Positions 31,103-40,027 of a stretch of 62,786 nt of DNA are shown here, in pieces; position 1 is the first letter of the stretch, and each line of letters begins with the position of its first letter. The notes below the pieces were generated by a model. It was given only the letters and a program-made list of their open reading frames with translations, had not been told where the DNA came from and did no database searches. The DNA comes from a virus: positions 1 through 62,786 of IMG/VR virus record IMGVR_UViG_3300025168_000083. One strand, written 5' to 3'. Both the position numbers and the translations under genes were made by a program.

Positions 31103-34100
31103 GTGGCGTACAACAACAACTCAAACAAGTCTACGTTTGTTAAAAAAACTGGGCAAGAAGTAATCAACAACGATTACAAAATAAATTACAGTAGTTTAAT
31201 AAACCCTGACGATAGACTTAGTTCCTCGGTTAATGATCAGGATGAAATAGTAGTTGTTCGAAAGTTTGACTCAAGTACTATTGCTGATGGTCAGTACACC
31301 CACAATTCTTATCCAGTATTAGCAACTGAGGCGTGGTCTGCATGGACCCTTCCAAACACTAATAGTAGCGGAAGTTCTATGTATACACTTAATAGTGTAT
31401 CAAAAGAAATTACATTTAAGACCACTACCAGTTCTGGAGAATATGATTGGACTACTCTACAAAGCGGAAGAGAAGCGGTAATAACTTTACCAACACTTTC
31501 TTCTTCAGATACAATATATGTTTTGCGGAAAACATACGGACTTACAAAACTTGTAGAGTTTACCAGTGGCTCTAGAATAAACGCCGACAACTTAAATTAC
31601 ATTATAGACCAATTGCTCTTCCTTGTACAAGAAGGTACAGACATGATGTACAATCTTCAAGAGTGGAGCCCTATGATCGGCCAGCCAAACGGCTTAGTTA
31701 CATTAGACGCAACAGGATCTATTCCAAACTCCTACACAAACGTTTTGGCTGAAGATGGGATTCAAGGTACAGGACTTTCGACGGATAAGATTAGATTGAA
31801 TCTGGCGGATGATTCCTTAGCGATCTCAGGCGAAGCTGTTAAGGTAAGTGTCGTAGATTCTTTAGTCAGTACTTCTGTAACACAACCACTTTCTGCAAAT
31901 CAAGGCAAGACTCTTAAGGGGGAGATTGATGCACTAAGTGCAGGTGTTGTCTATAGAGGAGTTATTGACTTACATCCAAACGGAGCAAGTACAGCAGCTC
32001 CAACAAGCCCAGTAGCTGGGGATACCCACGATATTATTAGATCATCTGGTAGCGGTGCATTTACAATGACTAATTTTAACAACCTAAGCTTAGAAGCTGG
32101 AGATATCATTCGATACTCTGGTTCTTCTTGGGTAAAAACAGCACAAGCTTCTACTCTTAGATCTGACGGTACTGTTGGATTATCGGCTGACTGGAACGCT
32201 GGCACACACTCTATTACAGCTAAGACAGAAGATGCTACAGAGAGTAGTGCCAAGCTAGCTAGTACAGCTTTTGTCAAGAGTGTGGATCTTGCTGACTTTG
32301 CTGATGTTACTGATTATGGATCGGGTACGAATACTCATGTATTAAAAAGAGTATCAGGTGCTTGGGTAAGCACTAGCGTCGGTGATGCATCAAATGGATT
32401 CTCTCTTCATGATCTTAAAGATGTACATACAGCAGCAAGTGATGGACAATTCCTTAAGTGGAACAATGCAGACAGTAGATGGGAGGGTGCATCAACGGGT
32501 GCTTCTGCTAAGATTGCAGAACCAGCATCGGGTACAGCTGATGGTGCAACCGACGACCAGTCAAGTGTATCTACTGTTTTAAATGCAGTAGGTATAGTAG
32601 GAGGAACTAATTCAACATCTAGTATATTTGGATCAGCTGATCTATTAGGAAGACATTATGCTGTTAATAGTAAAGTAGAAACTTTTACTAAAAACGATGT
32701 TCAATGGAGACACGGAAAATTAAACTGGACAAAGGCAGACTCAGATGGAACGGCTGCTAATGGTACGTTGTTAGGCTGCCCGACAGAAACCAACGTTTCT
32801 ACGTTTCTTGCTTCCCCAAGTGTAACTACCGGCGACTACAATATTACGTTAGGAAGCGGTACTAATTTCGCTAAGGGTGATTTAATTCAAATCTTCACTA
32901 CTAGCGATAGTAGTAGTAATAATGTATTAGGGCTCAGGAATGGAAAGGTCCATCAATTTGAACTACATTATATTGAAACCATATCAGGAGCAGAAGTACG
33001 GCTAAGAGATCCACTTTTACATGACTACACGCACGGAAGTGACGCTACCCATACTACTATTAAGAAACTAGGAAGTGCTTCTAATGCTACACAACAACCC
33101 CACGATATAATTCTTGAGGACTTAGTATTTGAAGATACTCTTCATAAGTGGGAAACCGTAACAAACAGTTCAATAAGTTTTAACGAGGGATCATTTGGAT
33201 CTCAGGTAATTAAAACAGCGTGGGCAAGTAATGGAGTTGCTGATAACGCAAAGGTAACGTTTACAGGCTTAATGGTAGATGACGATAATACTGAAAGTAA
33301 GTGGACTGTTGGGGCTGTCCCAGAATGGGATTGGTTAAACGGTAAAACTATGCCTGTAACTTTTGACAAAGGTGTAGCCACTCTTACGGCAAGTGACGGA
33401 GACGCTGCCGTTACAACAGGAGCAGTAGGCACTACGTCTGATGAAATAACTTTAATATCTACAGACGGCACACAACGAAAATATTTTATTACCGATACAG
33501 CTGCTGGCGGTGTAGCTACTGGAACAGTTTTAGCCGAAGGATCTGACATAGGTTCAACTACTGCTGGAGCAGGTAACGTAGGTAAGATTGCAGTGGGTAT
33601 TAATACGACCGGCGGAAGCATTGCTACACAGAATGCTTTACTCATTCAACTTAAGGCTGCTATTGAACACGCTAATGGTCATAACGGTAAGATTATAGTT
33701 AGTGCTGTTCCCACTGAAGCTGATGGTACTCAAGCTATTACTATAACTCAAGCAGTAGGTGGAGACGCGGGTAATACTACTATTACTGAAACTCTGGATG
33801 ACGTTTCTAAGTCTGGCTCTACCTTTACCGGAGGAGTATCAAACGCCTTTAACGCTAGTTTTATAGGAAACGGAGCGGGCGCATTTAGAGCTGGTGCTAC
33901 GGGACAAGCAGACAATACAGGCACAATTTTAGGTATACTCGGTGCTAGCGTAGGTGTACACATTGAAAATGGATATCGTATTTCATTTAAACGTTGTAGA
34001 TTTAAGGGGTTTGGTCTGGGTCAAGTTAAGCTTACTGGATGTCGAGACGTATCATTCAATGACTGTTTGTTTGAAGACATGAAGTGGACTGGAACTGAAG

Positions 34101-35989
34101 GTAACGCAGTAGTATTAAAGAACTGTGCTGACATTTCTTTTAAAAACTGCACCTTTAGGAATGTAAGTCACGGGATTGCTTATGACGGAGCGGCTGGGTA
34201 TACAGCAGTCTCAGGACTTACTATTGATAGTTGTAAGTTTAGAGGAGTTACGTCTGGTGTAAGGGATATAAATAACGGAGTTTGTTGGGATGTAAACGTA
34301 ATGAATACTTCGGTCGACTGCGTAGCCTTTAACCCATATAGAAACTACCCAATTGCTGACGAGGTTGTTTCATACCCCACAACTGGGATGAAGTTGGTGG
34401 GATTAAAGATTAATGTGGATAATTTTGTATGCGATAGTAGAACAAAATGGTCAGAAGTAGCTCCTACTGAAACAAGTGCATCAGAAAAACAAACAGATTA
34501 CTATGGTACTGGGAAGGGGTGGTCTACAAGATGGACTGCAAATAGCTATAACAACTTTGCAGGAAACTCTATCTCAGGAAGAAGACACCCTAGCACAGCA
34601 TTTGGTTTAAAGGTAGTAACTTTTGGTAGGTTTGACTTAGTAACCAAAGAAGGAGAGGAATTGTGGGTAAATTATAACGCATTAAACCCAGAATTAAACT
34701 CTTGCCAAGCTGTAAAAATTACAAACAGTGTTATAGATGCTTGGTTGTGCGGTATTCATATAAGTACAGAAGTGGGTCTGGGAACCGGGCCTACTGATTA
34801 CGCTAATCAAAACATAACGCAAGGTATAAAAATCTCAGAAAACAAACTACAAAGTATGTGCAATGCTTTAACAGTGTATGGAGGTAAAGATACTAATGCG
34901 GGCGTAGAAAATATGGAAATATCAAATAACTTTATAGAGATTAGTAAATCAGGAACATTAGCTCGTTTTCCCGGCGTGAGGAAGTTACAAGCATTAACAG
35001 GAACTAGCAGAGCTGGGAATGTAGTTAATTGCGCCTTGCCTTCTGAGTTTGCTGAAGGGCCAGCAACCCCTCAATACCCACACTGTATAAGAATTTGGTG
35101 TGATATAAAAGGAGACTTTACTGAACCTGATGAAAGTGGAGCTAGGTTAGTTAGAAACGATAACATTAAAATATCAGACAACCAAATGGTTACTTGGTCA
35201 TTGGCCCCGCTTTCGGTAAAAAGCGAAGAACATGAAACAGGTTTAATAAGAATGCAAGGAATGTCTTTCACCTCAGCAAACGCTACGACTAACAGAGAAT
35301 TAATAGTACCACATAGCGGTCTGTTTATTATTTGGGGAGCTAAAGCTGGAGGAGAAGCCTTCATGCACTTTAAAACTTTTGGAGCTAGGCCGTTGTGGAG
35401 TGACCATAGAAAGAAAGTAAATAATACTAATAATTGTCAGGTTGTGAGTAATACGTTTAACGCGAAAGCACACGGAAACAGAAGACACCAAGGAAGTATG
35501 TTCTTTCAACAGTTTGGTCCATTTGTAAAGGGATTGACAGCAAGTCACGATACTTTTTATCAATCCACTTTTTATAGGCAGTCGGGTAGTTACAACCCTT
35601 TGGGTAATTCTATTATTACCAAGAATATCTCAATGCATCACAGGGGATATTTTGGATCCGATGCGGTTGATGGTTTCTACGCAGGTAATGAGCCTGTAGT
35701 AACTGTAGGGGCTGCTAAAACTGTGTACTTAGATACTGTAGAATATATTAACTCAGAAAACCCCCAAGATGGACCATATTTTCAGCAGAATTTAGGGTGG
35801 TCTTACAACAGAGGCGGTGACAATAGTAGCAGTAATAACGGTAGTTATGCCTCGTATAATGCGTTAAGAGATTATTTTCACGGTAATTGGTGTGGAGATA
35901 ATAATACAATACTGAGTGAGTATTATGCTACTTATCATAATGATAGTGCTTATTATCATGCCGCTAATGTAGTTACACCCATAGATTAG
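31103..35989 (+). CDS. Tail fibre/spike with beta-helix domain, 1628 aa, GTG start
   Basis: It is the receptor-binding protein. Residues about 1-200 match the tail-attachment domain of T7 gp17 (YVLRKTYGLTKLVEFTSGSRINADNLNYI, then LFLVQEGTDMMYN). The middle has a repetitive Gly/Ser/Thr region, and about 960-1120 contain short-strand repeats (CRDVSFNDCLFED, CADISFKNCTFRN) of a parallel beta-helix like pectate lyase or tailspikes. Surface polysaccharide binding or cleavage is likely. GAGGAG lies eight bases before GTG 31103. Confidence 0.88.
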   Translation: MAYNNNSNKSTFVKKTGQEVINNDYKINYSSLINPDDRLSSSVNDQDEIVVVRKFDSSTIADGQYTHNSYPVLATEAWSAWTLPNTNSSGSSMYTLNSVSKEITFKTTTSSGEYDWTTLQSGREAVITLPTLSSSDTIYVLRKTYGLTKLVEFTSGSRINADNLNYIIDQLLFLVQEGTDMMYNLQEWSPMIGQPNGLVTLDATGSIPNSYTNVLAEDGIQGTGLSTDKIRLNLADDSLAISGEAVKVSVVDSLVSTSVTQPLSANQGKTLKGEIDALSAGVVYRGVIDLHPNGASTAAPTSPVAGDTHDIIRSSGSGAFTMTNFNNLSLEAGDIIRYSGSSWVKTAQASTLRSDGTVGLSADWNAGTHSITAKTEDATESSAKLASTAFVKSVDLADFADVTDYGSGTNTHVLKRVSGAWVSTSVGDASNGFSLHDLKDVHTAASDGQFLKWNNADSRWEGASTGASAKIAEPASGTADGATDDQSSVSTVLNAVGIVGGTNSTSSIFGSADLLGRHYAVNSKVETFTKNDVQWRHGKLNWTKADSDGTAANGTLLGCPTETNVSTFLASPSVTTGDYNITLGSGTNFAKGDLIQIFTTSDSSSNNVLGLRNGKVHQFELHYIETISGAEVRLRDPLLHDYTHGSDATHTTIKKLGSASNATQQPHDIILEDLVFEDTLHKWETVTNSSISFNEGSFGSQVIKTAWASNGVADNAKVTFTGLMVDDDNTESKWTVGAVPEWDWLNGKTMPVTFDKGVATLTASDGDAAVTTGAVGTTSDEITLISTDGTQRKYFITDTAAGGVATGTVLAEGSDIGSTTAGAGNVGKIAVGINTTGGSIATQNALLIQLKAAIEHANGHNGKIIVSAVPTEADGTQAITITQAVGGDAGNTTITETLDDVSKSGSTFTGGVSNAFNASFIGNGAGAFRAGATGQADNTGTILGILGASVGVHIENGYRISFKRCRFKGFGLGQVKLTGCRDVSFNDCLFEDMKWTGTEGNAVVLKNCADISFKNCTFRNVSHGIAYDGAAGYTAVSGLTIDSCKFRGVTSGVRDINNGVCWDVNVMNTSVDCVAFNPYRNYPIADEVVSYPTTGMKLVGLKINVDNFVCDSRTKWSEVAPTETSASEKQTDYYGTGKGWSTRWTANSYNNFAGNSISGRRHPSTAFGLKVVTFGRFDLVTKEGEELWVNYNALNPELNSCQAVKITNSVIDAWLCGIHISTEVGLGTGPTDYANQNITQGIKISENKLQSMCNALTVYGGKDTNAGVENMEISNNFIEISKSGTLARFPGVRKLQALTGTSRAGNVVNCALPSEFAEGPATPQYPHCIRIWCDIKGDFTEPDESGARLVRNDNIKISDNQMVTWSLAPLSVKSEEHETGLIRMQGMSFTSANATTNRELIVPHSGLFIIWGAKAGGEAFMHFKTFGARPLWSDHRKKVNNTNNCQVVSNTFNAKAHGNRRHQGSMFFQQFGPFVKGLTASHDTFYQSTFYRQSGSYNPLGNSIITKNISMHHRGYFGSDAVDGFYAGNEPVVTVGAAKTVYLDTVEYINSENPQDGPYFQQNLGWSYNRGGDNSSSNNGSYASYNALRDYFHGNWCGDNNTILSEYYATYHNDSAYYHAANVVTPID

Positions 35990-36003
35990 AAAGAGCGTAT
36001 ACT

Positions 36004-36222
36004 ATGAATGAAAAGAAAATAAACAAACTAAACGAGTTTCTTTTAGACGCTCTATTAGCGGATCTCAATGATCCACAAAAATGTACACCCGGATTATATC
36101 AAGTAATCCGTGGTTATTTAAATGACAACGGAGAGTTGTTAGATAGTATACCTAAGGATGCTTTGAATTCCTTAGAATATAAACTTGCGGATAGTATCCC
36201 ATTTAAGAAGGAGGCCTCATAA
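36004..36222 (+). CDS. Probable terminase small subunit, 72 aa
   Basis: The product contains LNEFLLDALLADLNDPQKCTPGLYQVIRGYLNDN and ends LADSIPFKK, a pattern found in short terminase small-subunit-like proteins of podoviruses. It would recognise DNA for packaging with the large subunit at 37387. It is somewhat shorter than T7 gp18 (89). Six tiny basic genes separate the two subunits here. The last base overlaps the next ATG. Confidence 0.65.
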   Translation: MNEKKINKLNEFLLDALLADLNDPQKCTPGLYQVIRGYLNDNGELLDSIPKDALNSLEYKLADSIPFKKEAS

Positions 36223-36449
36223 TGGCATCATATGGATCAGTTAGTGGTGGTAGTGGTAAGAAGCCAAAGGGTAAGGGAAAGCCTAAGCCTAATAATAAAC
36301 CGTCAAAGGGTAAGGGTAAGTCAGTTAGTATTAGCCGACGTAAGATGACAGCAGGTGCAACATATGGGGTGAAGGCTACAGCAAGCTCTACTGATAAGAA
36401 GAAGGACAAGAAGAAGCTCGTTAAGAGTAAGGCTAAGCGACCAAAGTAG
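36222..36449 (+). CDS. Lysine-rich small protein 1, 75 aa
   Basis: It starts on the last base of the preceding stop. Almost one-third of residues are Lys, with Gly/Ser/Pro linkers (GKKPKGKGKPKPNN) and no hydrophobic core. It begins a cassette of six such genes. DNA condensation or packaging inside the head is the natural hypothesis, but no family is recognised. Confidence 0.75.
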   Translation: MASYGSVSGGSGKKPKGKGKPKPNNKPSKGKGKSVSISRRKMTAGATYGVKATASSTDKKKDKKKLVKSKAKRPK

Positions 36450-36467
36450 TTTATAAAGGGGATTCCA

Positions 36468-36758
36468 ATGGCAAAGAAAAAAGGCTCTATGGAGGGTCAT
36501 ACAATCGGCGGTGGTCAAAAACGCCCTACAAAAAAGGGTGCTGGTATGACCAAGAAGGGAATTAAGAAATACCGTAAGGATAACCCCGGCAGTAAGCTAA
36601 AGGGTGCAGTTACTGGTAAGGTAAAGAAGGGCAGCAAGGCGGCCAAGAGACGTAAGTCTTACTGTGCTCGTAGTGCTGGTCAAATGAAGAAGTTCCCCAA
36701 GGCTGCTAAGGATCCTGATTCACGGCTGCGACAAGCTCGCAAGAGATGGAAGTGTTGA
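36468..36758 (+). CDS. Lysine/arginine-rich protein 2, DUF6321-like, 96 aa
   Basis: It has GMTKKGIKKYRKDNPGSKL...VTGKVKKGSKAAKRRKSYCARSAGQMKK, then DPDSRLRQARKRWKC. This order (KGI..YR..NPGS, RRKSYC.R, DPDSR...A...W.C) matches uncharacterised basic phage proteins of the DUF6321 type. Two conserved Cys suggest a metal site or crosslink. AAAGGGG precedes the ATG. Confidence 0.75.
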   Translation: MAKKKGSMEGHTIGGGQKRPTKKGAGMTKKGIKKYRKDNPGSKLKGAVTGKVKKGSKAAKRRKSYCARSAGQMKKFPKAAKDPDSRLRQARKRWKC

Positions 36759-36760
36759 TC

Positions 36761-36916
36761 ATGGCTAAGAAAAAGAAAGCTAAACGAGACGCTTGTTACA
36801 GCAAGGTTAAAAGTAGATACACAAAATGGCCCTCCGCTTATGCTTCTGGTGCTTTAGTTAAGTGCCGCAAGGTGGGAGCTAAAAACTGGGGGAATAAATC
36901 AAGGAAGAAAAAGTAA
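36761..36916 (+). CDS. Lysine-rich small protein 3, DUF5872-like, 51 aa
   Basis: The 51-residue product contains ACYSKVKSRYTKWPSAYASGALVKCRKVGAKNWG, a known short pattern (CY.KVK.RY..WPSAYASGALV.CRK.GA.NWG) of unknown function in phages. It starts three bases after the previous stop and shares a base with the next start. Confidence 0.8.
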   Translation: MAKKKKAKRDACYSKVKSRYTKWPSAYASGALVKCRKVGAKNWGNKSRKKK

Positions 36917-37053
36917 TGGCTAAAAAGAAAACATTCAAAGCACATATGATGTACTCAAAGTCCGGTAAGGGTAAGAAGGCCAATACATACGGAGAACACC
37001 TTGCTCTAAAGAAGAAGGGGTATGGTCACACGAAACCCAAGGGTAAGAAGTAA
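36916..37053 (+). CDS. Lysine-rich small protein 4, 45 aa
   Basis: Start and stop both overlap neighbours by one base (TAATG). The sequence MAKKKTFKAHMMYSKSGKGKK, then YGEHLALKKKGYGHTKPKGKK, has an HMM.S.G.......EHL.LKK.GY.H pattern typical of tiny basic phage proteins. Its function is unknown. It is part of the coupled cassette. Confidence 0.75.
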   Translation: MAKKKTFKAHMMYSKSGKGKKANTYGEHLALKKKGYGHTKPKGKK

Positions 37054-37271
37054 TGGCTAAGAAAGAGGGACTAAAGAAATGGTTTAGTCGTAATAATGGT
37101 AAGGGGTGGATTGACTGCAAGACAGGCAAGCCCTGTGGTCGTAAGTCTGCAAAGGGTGGGAGCAAGCGTCCTTACCCTGCCTGCCGTCCTACAAAATCTC
37201 AGTGCAACTCTTCTGCTAAACAAAAGACAGGTCCAAAGAGAGTTAGCTGGTCTAAGAAAAAGGGAAAGTAA
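37053..37271 (+). CDS. Lysine-rich small protein 5, DUF5872-type, 72 aa
   Basis: The product has GLKKWFSRNNGKGWIDCKTGKPCGRKSA...KRPYPACRPTKSQC. Conserved CKTGKPCGR and YPACRPT are DUF5872 hallmarks. The four Cys could bind zinc. Start and stop overlap neighbours by one base each, so all six basic genes are probably made in a fixed ratio. Confidence 0.8.
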   Translation: MAKKEGLKKWFSRNNGKGWIDCKTGKPCGRKSAKGGSKRPYPACRPTKSQCNSSAKQKTGPKRVSWSKKKGK

Positions 37272-37390
37272 TGGCTCACAAGAAATTTAAATGTGCGTGC
37301 GGAACTACCGACCGAAAGACTGGTAAGGATGCTGAGAAGATCATGTTCAGTAAACAAAAAAAGAAACCTGCTAAGCGGAGACGTAAATGA
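37271..37390 (+). CDS. Lysine-rich small protein 6, 39 aa
   Basis: It starts on the last base of the previous stop and overlaps the terminase ATG as ATGA. The sequence MAHKKFKCACGTTDRKTGK, then KQKKKPAKRRRK, has a C-A-C pair and a strongly basic tail. It is the last member of the basic cassette. Confidence 0.7.
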   Translation: MAHKKFKCACGTTDRKTGKDAEKIMFSKQKKKPAKRRRK

Positions 37391-39081
37391 ATATACCCCA
37401 AGAAATGGTAGAAGATTTTCGTAATCATCTATGGGCTTGTTTTAAGTATCTTGGTTTGGGGGAACCAACTGGTGCTCAGTACGCAATGGCTGATGCACTA
37501 CAAAGCGGACCCAAGGATATGCAGTTACAAGCTGGGCGGGGTTTTGGTAAGTCTGTTATCACAGCGTGTTTAGCGTCATGGTTTTTATTAAAGGATTCTA
37601 ATACTACTATCATGGTAGTTTCTGCAACAGGTAACAAGGCAACCGAGTTCATCTCTATGACTCGTAAGATCCTAGACTTAGTGCCTTACTGTGAGCATCT
37701 TCGACCGGGAGATCACACTACAGACAACGCCTTTGCATTCAATGTCGAGGCTAGGACTAAGATCGGACAGGACAAGTCTTGTTATGCTCGCGGTATTACT
37801 TCGCAGATCACTGGTTCGCACGCAGACTATGTAATTGGAGATGACATTGAAATCGAAGGCAACTGTGAAACTGCTAATGCTAGAGATAAATTAATGAACA
37901 AGGTTGCAGAGTTTGAACAGATTCGTAATGTCGGTGGGCGTGTAATCTTTTTAGGTACACCACAAATTAAAGACTCGATCTACAACCAACTAAAGTCGGG
38001 CTATAAAGTAACTAAGTTTCCTGCCATAATTCCTGATGTAACTAATCCTGTTGAGTGTGAGGATGTTAATGAGTGGGTGTTACAACTGTCGAGAGAACCC
38101 GGACAAGCAACACAACCAGAAAGATTTCCTATGGAAGTTCTTATGGAACGTATGGCTAAGATTGGGCCTAAGTTATTTGCACTTCACTATAAACTTGACA
38201 CAACTCTCGCTGACTTTGAGAAGTTTCCTCTTAGGTTATCAGATTTGATTGTGATAGATGTCCATCCTGACCTTTGTCCTGAGAAGATTGTGTGGGCTAA
38301 GTCACAACCAATGAAGGGTGTCCCCTTGTTTGGTTTATCTGGTGATTTAATCTACAACCCTATGTGGATCTCCGAAGAGTTTACGTCTTACAAGGGTAGA
38401 GTGATGTACATAGATCCATCGGGTCGAGGTGAGGACGAGACGGCTGTCTGTATAGCCTCCTTCGCCAATGGGTATGTATTCATACACGAGCTTATTGGAT
38501 ATCCCGGTGGCTATGAGCAGGGAGTCTTGAAGAAGATCGCTAGAATGGCACGAGAGTACGATGTAAACCATATACGAGTAGAGAGCAACTTCGGTGATGC
38601 TATGTATTGTCAGTTGTTAGCTCCTGTTGTATATGATATATGTGGTAAGGTGTTGATAGAGGACTATAGGGTGAGTGGACGCAAGGAAGCAAGGATGATC
38701 GAAGCCTTGGAACCTGTAATGTCCTCCCATCGACTAGTCTTTGACCGGAGAGCTATCTCTCAAGAGCAGACACAGAAGCAGATTACTAGGTTGTTCGATA
38801 AGCGGGGTGCTTTACCTCACGATGACCGGGTAGATGTCCTCTCGGCGGCTGTTAGCCACTGGGAAGATCTCCTAGCAACTGATGTTGATCAGGTGATTGC
38901 GACAAACAAAGAGCAGGAGCGTCAAGAGATCGTCAAAACATGGATGAGTGACAGTCGGAGGATGGGCCTGTGGGGGAATGCGGTTTCTGGAGCTTGTATA
39001 GACATCTCTCAAAGAGAACCACCCGACCCCAACAAACCTAAATGGGGGCTAAAGAAGAGAAACACTAGGCAATGGGGCTAG
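37387..39081 (+). CDS. Terminase large subunit, T7 gp19-like, 564 aa
   Basis: This motor packages DNA and cuts concatemers. ATPase: Walker A GRGFGK55-S, then SHADYVIGDDIE (Walker B) and VIFLGTPQ (coupling motif). Nuclease: VMYIDPSGRGEDETA provides the first Asp and LPHDDRVDVLSAAV the last. Length is near T7 gp19 (586). It overlaps the last basic gene. A CTAGG-AAGC-CCTAG hairpin spans its stop codon. Confidence 0.97.
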   Translation: MNIPQEMVEDFRNHLWACFKYLGLGEPTGAQYAMADALQSGPKDMQLQAGRGFGKSVITACLASWFLLKDSNTTIMVVSATGNKATEFISMTRKILDLVPYCEHLRPGDHTTDNAFAFNVEARTKIGQDKSCYARGITSQITGSHADYVIGDDIEIEGNCETANARDKLMNKVAEFEQIRNVGGRVIFLGTPQIKDSIYNQLKSGYKVTKFPAIIPDVTNPVECEDVNEWVLQLSREPGQATQPERFPMEVLMERMAKIGPKLFALHYKLDTTLADFEKFPLRLSDLIVIDVHPDLCPEKIVWAKSQPMKGVPLFGLSGDLIYNPMWISEEFTSYKGRVMYIDPSGRGEDETAVCIASFANGYVFIHELIGYPGGYEQGVLKKIARMAREYDVNHIRVESNFGDAMYCQLLAPVVYDICGKVLIEDYRVSGRKEARMIEALEPVMSSHRLVFDRRAISQEQTQKQITRLFDKRGALPHDDRVDVLSAAVSHWEDLLATDVDQVIATNKEQERQEIVKTWMSDSRRMGLWGNAVSGACIDISQREPPDPNKPKWGLKKRNTRQWG

Positions 39082-39178
39082 GAAGCCCTAGAATCGCCTG
39101 TAAGGACTTTGAATTTATACTATAGTAGGGTACTTATTAACCCTTAGAATGGCTCAGACGGGCTGTAAGGAGGCTTAA
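39082..39178 (+). promoter_or_regulatory. Spacer with candidate phage promoter and hairpin
   Basis: CTAGG-AAGC-CCTAG (39078-39091) forms a short hairpin across the terminase stop. TTTATACTATAGTAGGG (39114-39130) carries a CTATAG core followed by GGG, as in T7-type late promoters. It lies 49 bases before the 39179 gene, a good position to drive the virion-protein block. AAGGAGG precedes that start. Confidence 0.4.
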
Positions 39179-40018
39179 ATGCCAGCATTATGGATGGGAC
39201 TGGGAATGGGAGCTTTACAGGGCGGATTAGCTCTGTTTGGTGGATCCAACGAAGCCGATGCACAAGCAAACGCTGCGTACACCCAAGCCAAAGCAGCTGA
39301 GTTTGAAGCTTGGAAGAGTCAACGCCAGTTTGAACATGGCGAGTTCATGAATAAAATGCAGAACCAGATTAAAAACCGGCAGACTGCTAAGGCAAACGCT
39401 ACTCGCTTTATTCAGAATCAAAAAATAGCTGAGTCAGCCAATATCAACCGAGCGGAAGAAGAGTTTTGGATTAGGTGGAATTTTGATAACGAAGCCGAGG
39501 CTATTTCTAAAAAGCACCAACAGGTAAACAACTCTTTAATTAAGTCATTAGATAAAAGAAATATTAATTTAAGTAGTGGGAACGCAAGAGCCCTTCTTAG
39601 AGCATCATTAAACAACAGTGGTGAAATGATGGTAGATAGAAGAGTCTCTGCTAGAAACAAAATGAAGGGTGCAGAGCGAAAACAATTAGCAGCATTGTCT
39701 AAAAGAGATTTTGGGTATAATTCCCACACTACATATATACCGGGACTGTTCTTGCAGGCTGGTACAGTGGATCCAATGGCAGCTGCTAACAGTGCCTACA
39801 GTACAGGAATGACTAGCGCAGTACTTTCTGGAATAAGTGGAGCAGCGCAAGGTGCATTTATGGGTGCTCAGATGGGCGATATGATGGCTGGAACTCCAGC
39901 TACTCCCGGTGGTCCCGGTGGTCCTCCAGCAGGACAGCCCGGAAGCACGTATGCAGGTCCGCCTCAACCATCTTATGAAACAATGGGATTCCCATATCCA
40001 AGCTACACTAGCTTTTAG
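39179..40018 (+). CDS. Internal virion protein, T7 gp14-like, 279 aa
   Basis: The N-terminus is hydrophobic and glycine-rich (ALWMGLGMGALQGGLALFGG), followed by a long Ala/Gln/Lys helix, as in T7 gp14, which is ejected into the outer membrane. A second Gly/Ala/Met-rich stretch (about 200-240) and a disordered Pro/Gly tail follow. It is longer than T7 gp14 (196). It leads the ejection-protein block, here located after the terminase instead of before the fibre. Confidence 0.75.
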   Translation: MPALWMGLGMGALQGGLALFGGSNEADAQANAAYTQAKAAEFEAWKSQRQFEHGEFMNKMQNQIKNRQTAKANATRFIQNQKIAESANINRAEEEFWIRWNFDNEAEAISKKHQQVNNSLIKSLDKRNINLSSGNARALLRASLNNSGEMMVDRRVSARNKMKGAERKQLAALSKRDFGYNSHTTYIPGLFLQAGTVDPMAAANSAYSTGMTSAVLSGISGAAQGAFMGAQMGDMMAGTPATPGGPGGPPAGQPGSTYAGPPQPSYETMGFPYPSYTSF

Positions 40019-40027
40019 GAGTAACTT

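Noticed and set aside
33202-33645. 147-codon - strand frame inside the tail spike
   Set aside because: The spike frame is continuous and has family features; the antisense product is low-complexity Val/Pro/Ser.
38661-38673. GACTATAGGGTGAG, very like a T7 promoter core
   Set aside because: It is inside terminase codons, has no upstream similarity to the other CTATAG elements and no gene start follows.
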